Below are positions 62,135-64,000 of a stretch of 64,000 nt of DNA, piece by piece. Both the position numbers and the translations under genes were made by a program. The DNA comes from Flavobacterium noncentrifugens. Its GTDB lineage: Bacteria > Bacteroidota > Bacteroidia > Flavobacteriales > Flavobacteriaceae. The notes under the pieces are model-generated. The model did not search any database. It saw only the letters and a program-made list of their open reading frames with translations, and was not told where the DNA came from. Location: the NCBI RefSeq assembly GCF_900100375.1, contig NZ_FNEZ01000002.1, positions 186,001 to 250,000 on the forward strand, written 5' to 3'. Position 1 is the stretch's first letter. Every line of letters begins with the position of its first letter.

Positions 62135-63145
62135 ATGTTAGTAAGTATTGTAGTGCCGGTTTACAATGTCGAACGCTATCTGGCAAGATGCCTCGATAGC
62201 CTGCTTGACCAGGATTTGCAGGAGCGCGACTATGAAATCGTGATTGTCAACGACGGTTCGCCGGATAAAAGTCTTGACATTGCCACGCATTACGCACAAA
62301 AACACCAGAATATCAAAGTGATCAGCCAGCAGAATCAAGGGTTAAGCGGCGCACGAAATACCGGCATCGATCATGCTTCCGGGAAATACCTTTTTTTTGT
62401 AGATTCTGACGATTATATCGAAAAAGATATCTTGAAATACCTGACAGCTACCGCAGATACAGGCATGCTGGATTTTCTGGGATTTGACCTGGTCATGACG
62501 CGTGAATCAAATTTGTCTGTGAAGAGCGAACTCCCATCGGCTGAAAACCTCAAAATCTACAACGGTTGTGACTACATCGCTCAATACAATTATCCAAATA
62601 ATGCGGTTTGGTATTTGGTCAACACCCAATTTTTAAAAGAAATGAATTTGCGCTTCGAGCCCGGCAGGCTTGTCGAAGACGGCATGTTTACAACCGAATT
62701 GCTGTTGCGTTGCCAAAGGGCTGCTTATGTAAAAGTGAGCGTTTACCGTTATTTTGTCAATGACAATTCAATCATGACGATCCGCGATAGAAAACATCTC
62801 GAGAAAATGAACAATGATTTTTTGTTTGTCATTAAGAAATTTTCGGGCCTTGTTGCGTTGGCAAATGAAAAAAAGGCAAATGAAAATGCAATCAGAAGAT
62901 TAAAAGCACGCCAGGAATCGTATGCTTTTTTCCTGTTTGTCAGGTTGGTAAAATCAAAAATGCCATATCGTGAATTCAGGAAAATAATTGATGAAATGCG
63001 CGTCCTGAAGGTTTACCCGATCCGGAATTTCATCGGGACAGATTATTGTTCACCAAAAGAAAAGCTTTTTACCGGCATTTTTAACAGCCCATTGCTGTTG
63101 CGTACCTTTCTGAAAGCAAATTCGATATTTAAAATTGTGCGGTAA
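62135..63145 (+). CDS. Family 2 glycosyltransferase
   Basis: The 336-residue protein has LVSIVVPVYNVERYLARCLD (about 2-21), YEIVIVNDGSPDKSLDIA (about 34-51), GLSGARNTGIDHASGKYLFFVDSDDYI (seen as FFVDSDDYI at about 89-97) and EDGMFTTELLLRCQRAAYVKV. It follows the initiating transferase by nine bases and may add the second sugar. It resembles the gene at 58393. Confidence 0.9.
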   Translation: MLVSIVVPVYNVERYLARCLDSLLDQDLQERDYEIVIVNDGSPDKSLDIATHYAQKHQNIKVISQQNQGLSGARNTGIDHASGKYLFFVDSDDYIEKDILKYLTATADTGMLDFLGFDLVMTRESNLSVKSELPSAENLKIYNGCDYIAQYNYPNNAVWYLVNTQFLKEMNLRFEPGRLVEDGMFTTELLLRCQRAAYVKVSVYRYFVNDNSIMTIRDRKHLEKMNNDFLFVIKKFSGLVALANEKKANENAIRRLKARQESYAFFLFVRLVKSKMPYREFRKIIDEMRVLKVYPIRNFIGTDYCSPKEKLFTGIFNSPLLLRTFLKANSIFKIVR

Positions 63146-63281
63146 AATTCAGGTTTTGACCTGATGAGCCTTGAAAAGAGGAATGATTTCAAGAAATTTA
63201 TACTTAAAAGAATATTCGATATCAAAAAGAATACATCCAGGCCGGTTGAACCTTGATGCTAATATCTGAACACAAAGAAAA

Positions 63282-64000
63282 ATGAATAATATATTGATTA
63301 CATCAGCCGGGCGCAGGGTTTCCCTGGTGCGTTTTTTTCAGTCTGAGCTAAAAAAAGGGTTTCCCGAAGCTAAGGTCATCGCTGCCGATGCCATGCCCGA
63401 CTTGTCTTCGGCCTGCCACGTTGCCGACGGATTTTTTAAAATTCCAAGAATCAGCAGCCCTGATTATTTGCCCGAATTGCTGCGGCTTTCAATTGCACAT
63501 CAGGTTAAACTGATCATTCCTACCATTGATACCGAACTGCTGATTTTGGCCCAAAATATCGGATTGTTCAGGGAAAACGGAATTGAGATTGTTGTTTCAG
63601 ATTATGAAACGGTAAAAATATTCCGCCATAAGCGGGCAACCCACGATTTTTTTGCTGCACACGGAATCAATTTTGCAAAAGAATTTGACAAGTCGGATTA
63701 TAAACTTCCACTGTATATAAAGCCTTTTGACGGCAGCCGCAGCGTTGATAATTTTATCATTACCGAAGCCTCGCAGTTGACCGATTATCATTTTTCAAAC
63801 GAAAAACTGATGTTCCTCGAATACCTTGATCATAAAAAATTCACAGAATATACGATCGATCTTTATTACGACAAAAGCAGCAGGTTAAAATGTTTCATTC
63901 CGCGAAAGCGTATAGAAGTCCGAGACGGCGAGGTCAATAAAGCCATTACCAAACGCGGCAAATTTGTAGAGGAACTTTGGCAGAAAATGGAATTTATCGA
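63282..64000 (+). CDS. ATP-grasp (CarB-like) protein, 3' end beyond the window
   Basis: The frame is open from the ATG at 63282 to the end of the window (239 codons so far). It starts MNNILITSAGRRVSLVRFFQ (PreATP-grasp, CarB-like), then VIAADAMPDLSSACHVAD, LIIPTIDTELLILAQNIGLF (about 86-105), a probable ATP-binding LPLYIKPFDGSRSVDNFII (about 143-161), and FLEYLDHKKFTEYTIDLYYD. It may ligate an amine to a carboxylate on a sugar. It is the second ATP-grasp gene of the locus (the other is at 45320). A 136-base gap with a 30-codon frame precedes it. Confidence 0.8.
   Translation, partial: MNNILITSAGRRVSLVRFFQSELKKGFPEAKVIAADAMPDLSSACHVADGFFKIPRISSPDYLPELLRLSIAHQVKLIIPTIDTELLILAQNIGLFRENGIEIVVSDYETVKIFRHKRATHDFFAAHGINFAKEFDKSDYKLPLYIKPFDGSRSVDNFIITEASQLTDYHFSNEKLMFLEYLDHKKFTEYTIDLYYDKSSRLKCFIPRKRIEVRDGEVNKAITKRGKFVEELWQKMEFI

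Noticed and set aside
63164..63256. 30-codon frame MSLEKRNDFKKFILKRIFDI... between GT2 and the last ATP-grasp gene
   Set aside because: Too short to support; might be a remnant of a sugar transferase start (KRIFDI), but there is no second piece to confirm this.

Overview
The window is a contiguous piece of a Bacteroidota chromosome, almost certainly a Flavobacterium or a close relative within Flavobacteriaceae. The evidence is the ribosomal operon order (S8-L6-L18-S5-L30-L15-SecY-IF1-L36-S13-S11-S4-RpoA-L17), repeated type IX secretion (T9SS) C-terminal sorting domains, TAnnTTTG promoter boxes of the Bacteroidota sigma-70 type in front of most transcription units, leaders without Shine-Dalgarno sequences, and AT-rich DNA with typical flavobacterial intergenic palindromes.

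Layout. 1-6.9 kb: 3' part of the large ribosomal protein operon, ending at a strong terminator. 7.2-18.2 kb: housekeeping genes carA, eno and gltA. Between carA and eno lies a decayed patch with a broken kelch-repeat/T9SS gene and a broken LytTR response regulator. Between eno and gltA lie two tandem leucine-rich-repeat/T9SS surface proteins that are clearly a duplication. 18.4-25.1 kb: a three-gene operon (deacetylase-like protein, FemAB-like transferase, GNAT-like protein), a secreted PNGase F-like glycosidase, and two arginine-deiminase-superfamily hydrolases (one is CtlX). 25.2-31.5 kb: a heme-uptake locus with a DUF6607 protein divergent from DoxX-like protein, TonB-dependent receptor, HmuY-type lipoprotein and a T9SS-secreted HmuY-like protein. 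Two copies of one 23-bp imperfect palindrome sit in the divergent promoter region. 31.6-36.8 kb: SDR/DUF2867 protein, MarC family, CoA-binding protein, sodium:solute symporter and recR, separated by intergenic repeats.

36.9-64 kb: one large exopolysaccharide/O-antigen-type locus on the + strand, driven by a promoter at 36.87 kb with probable internal promoters at 46.5 and 59.4 kb. It starts with the Wza-like export lipoprotein and Wzc-like tyrosine autokinase. Precursor genes follow: a TviC-like epimerase, UDP-glucose dehydrogenase, TviB-like dehydrogenase, RfbB dehydratase, RffA-like aminotransferase with NeuD-like acetyltransferase, and WecB epimerase. It also holds a flippase, a polymerase-like EpsG protein, several GT2, GT4 and GT32-like glycosyltransferases, a pyruvyltransferase and a PglC-like initiating sugar transferase. 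Unusual parts are a QueC-like PP-loop ATPase with a four-cysteine motif and two separate ATP-grasp ligases; the second runs off the window end. Together they predict an acidic, amino-sugar-rich, pyruvylated polymer, possibly with amide-linked decorations.

The best candidates for new biology are the QueC-like enzyme in the polysaccharide locus, the paired palindromic operators plus secreted HmuY-like protein in the heme locus, and the deacetylase/FemAB/GNAT operon. Everything is read from sequence by eye; no database search was run.
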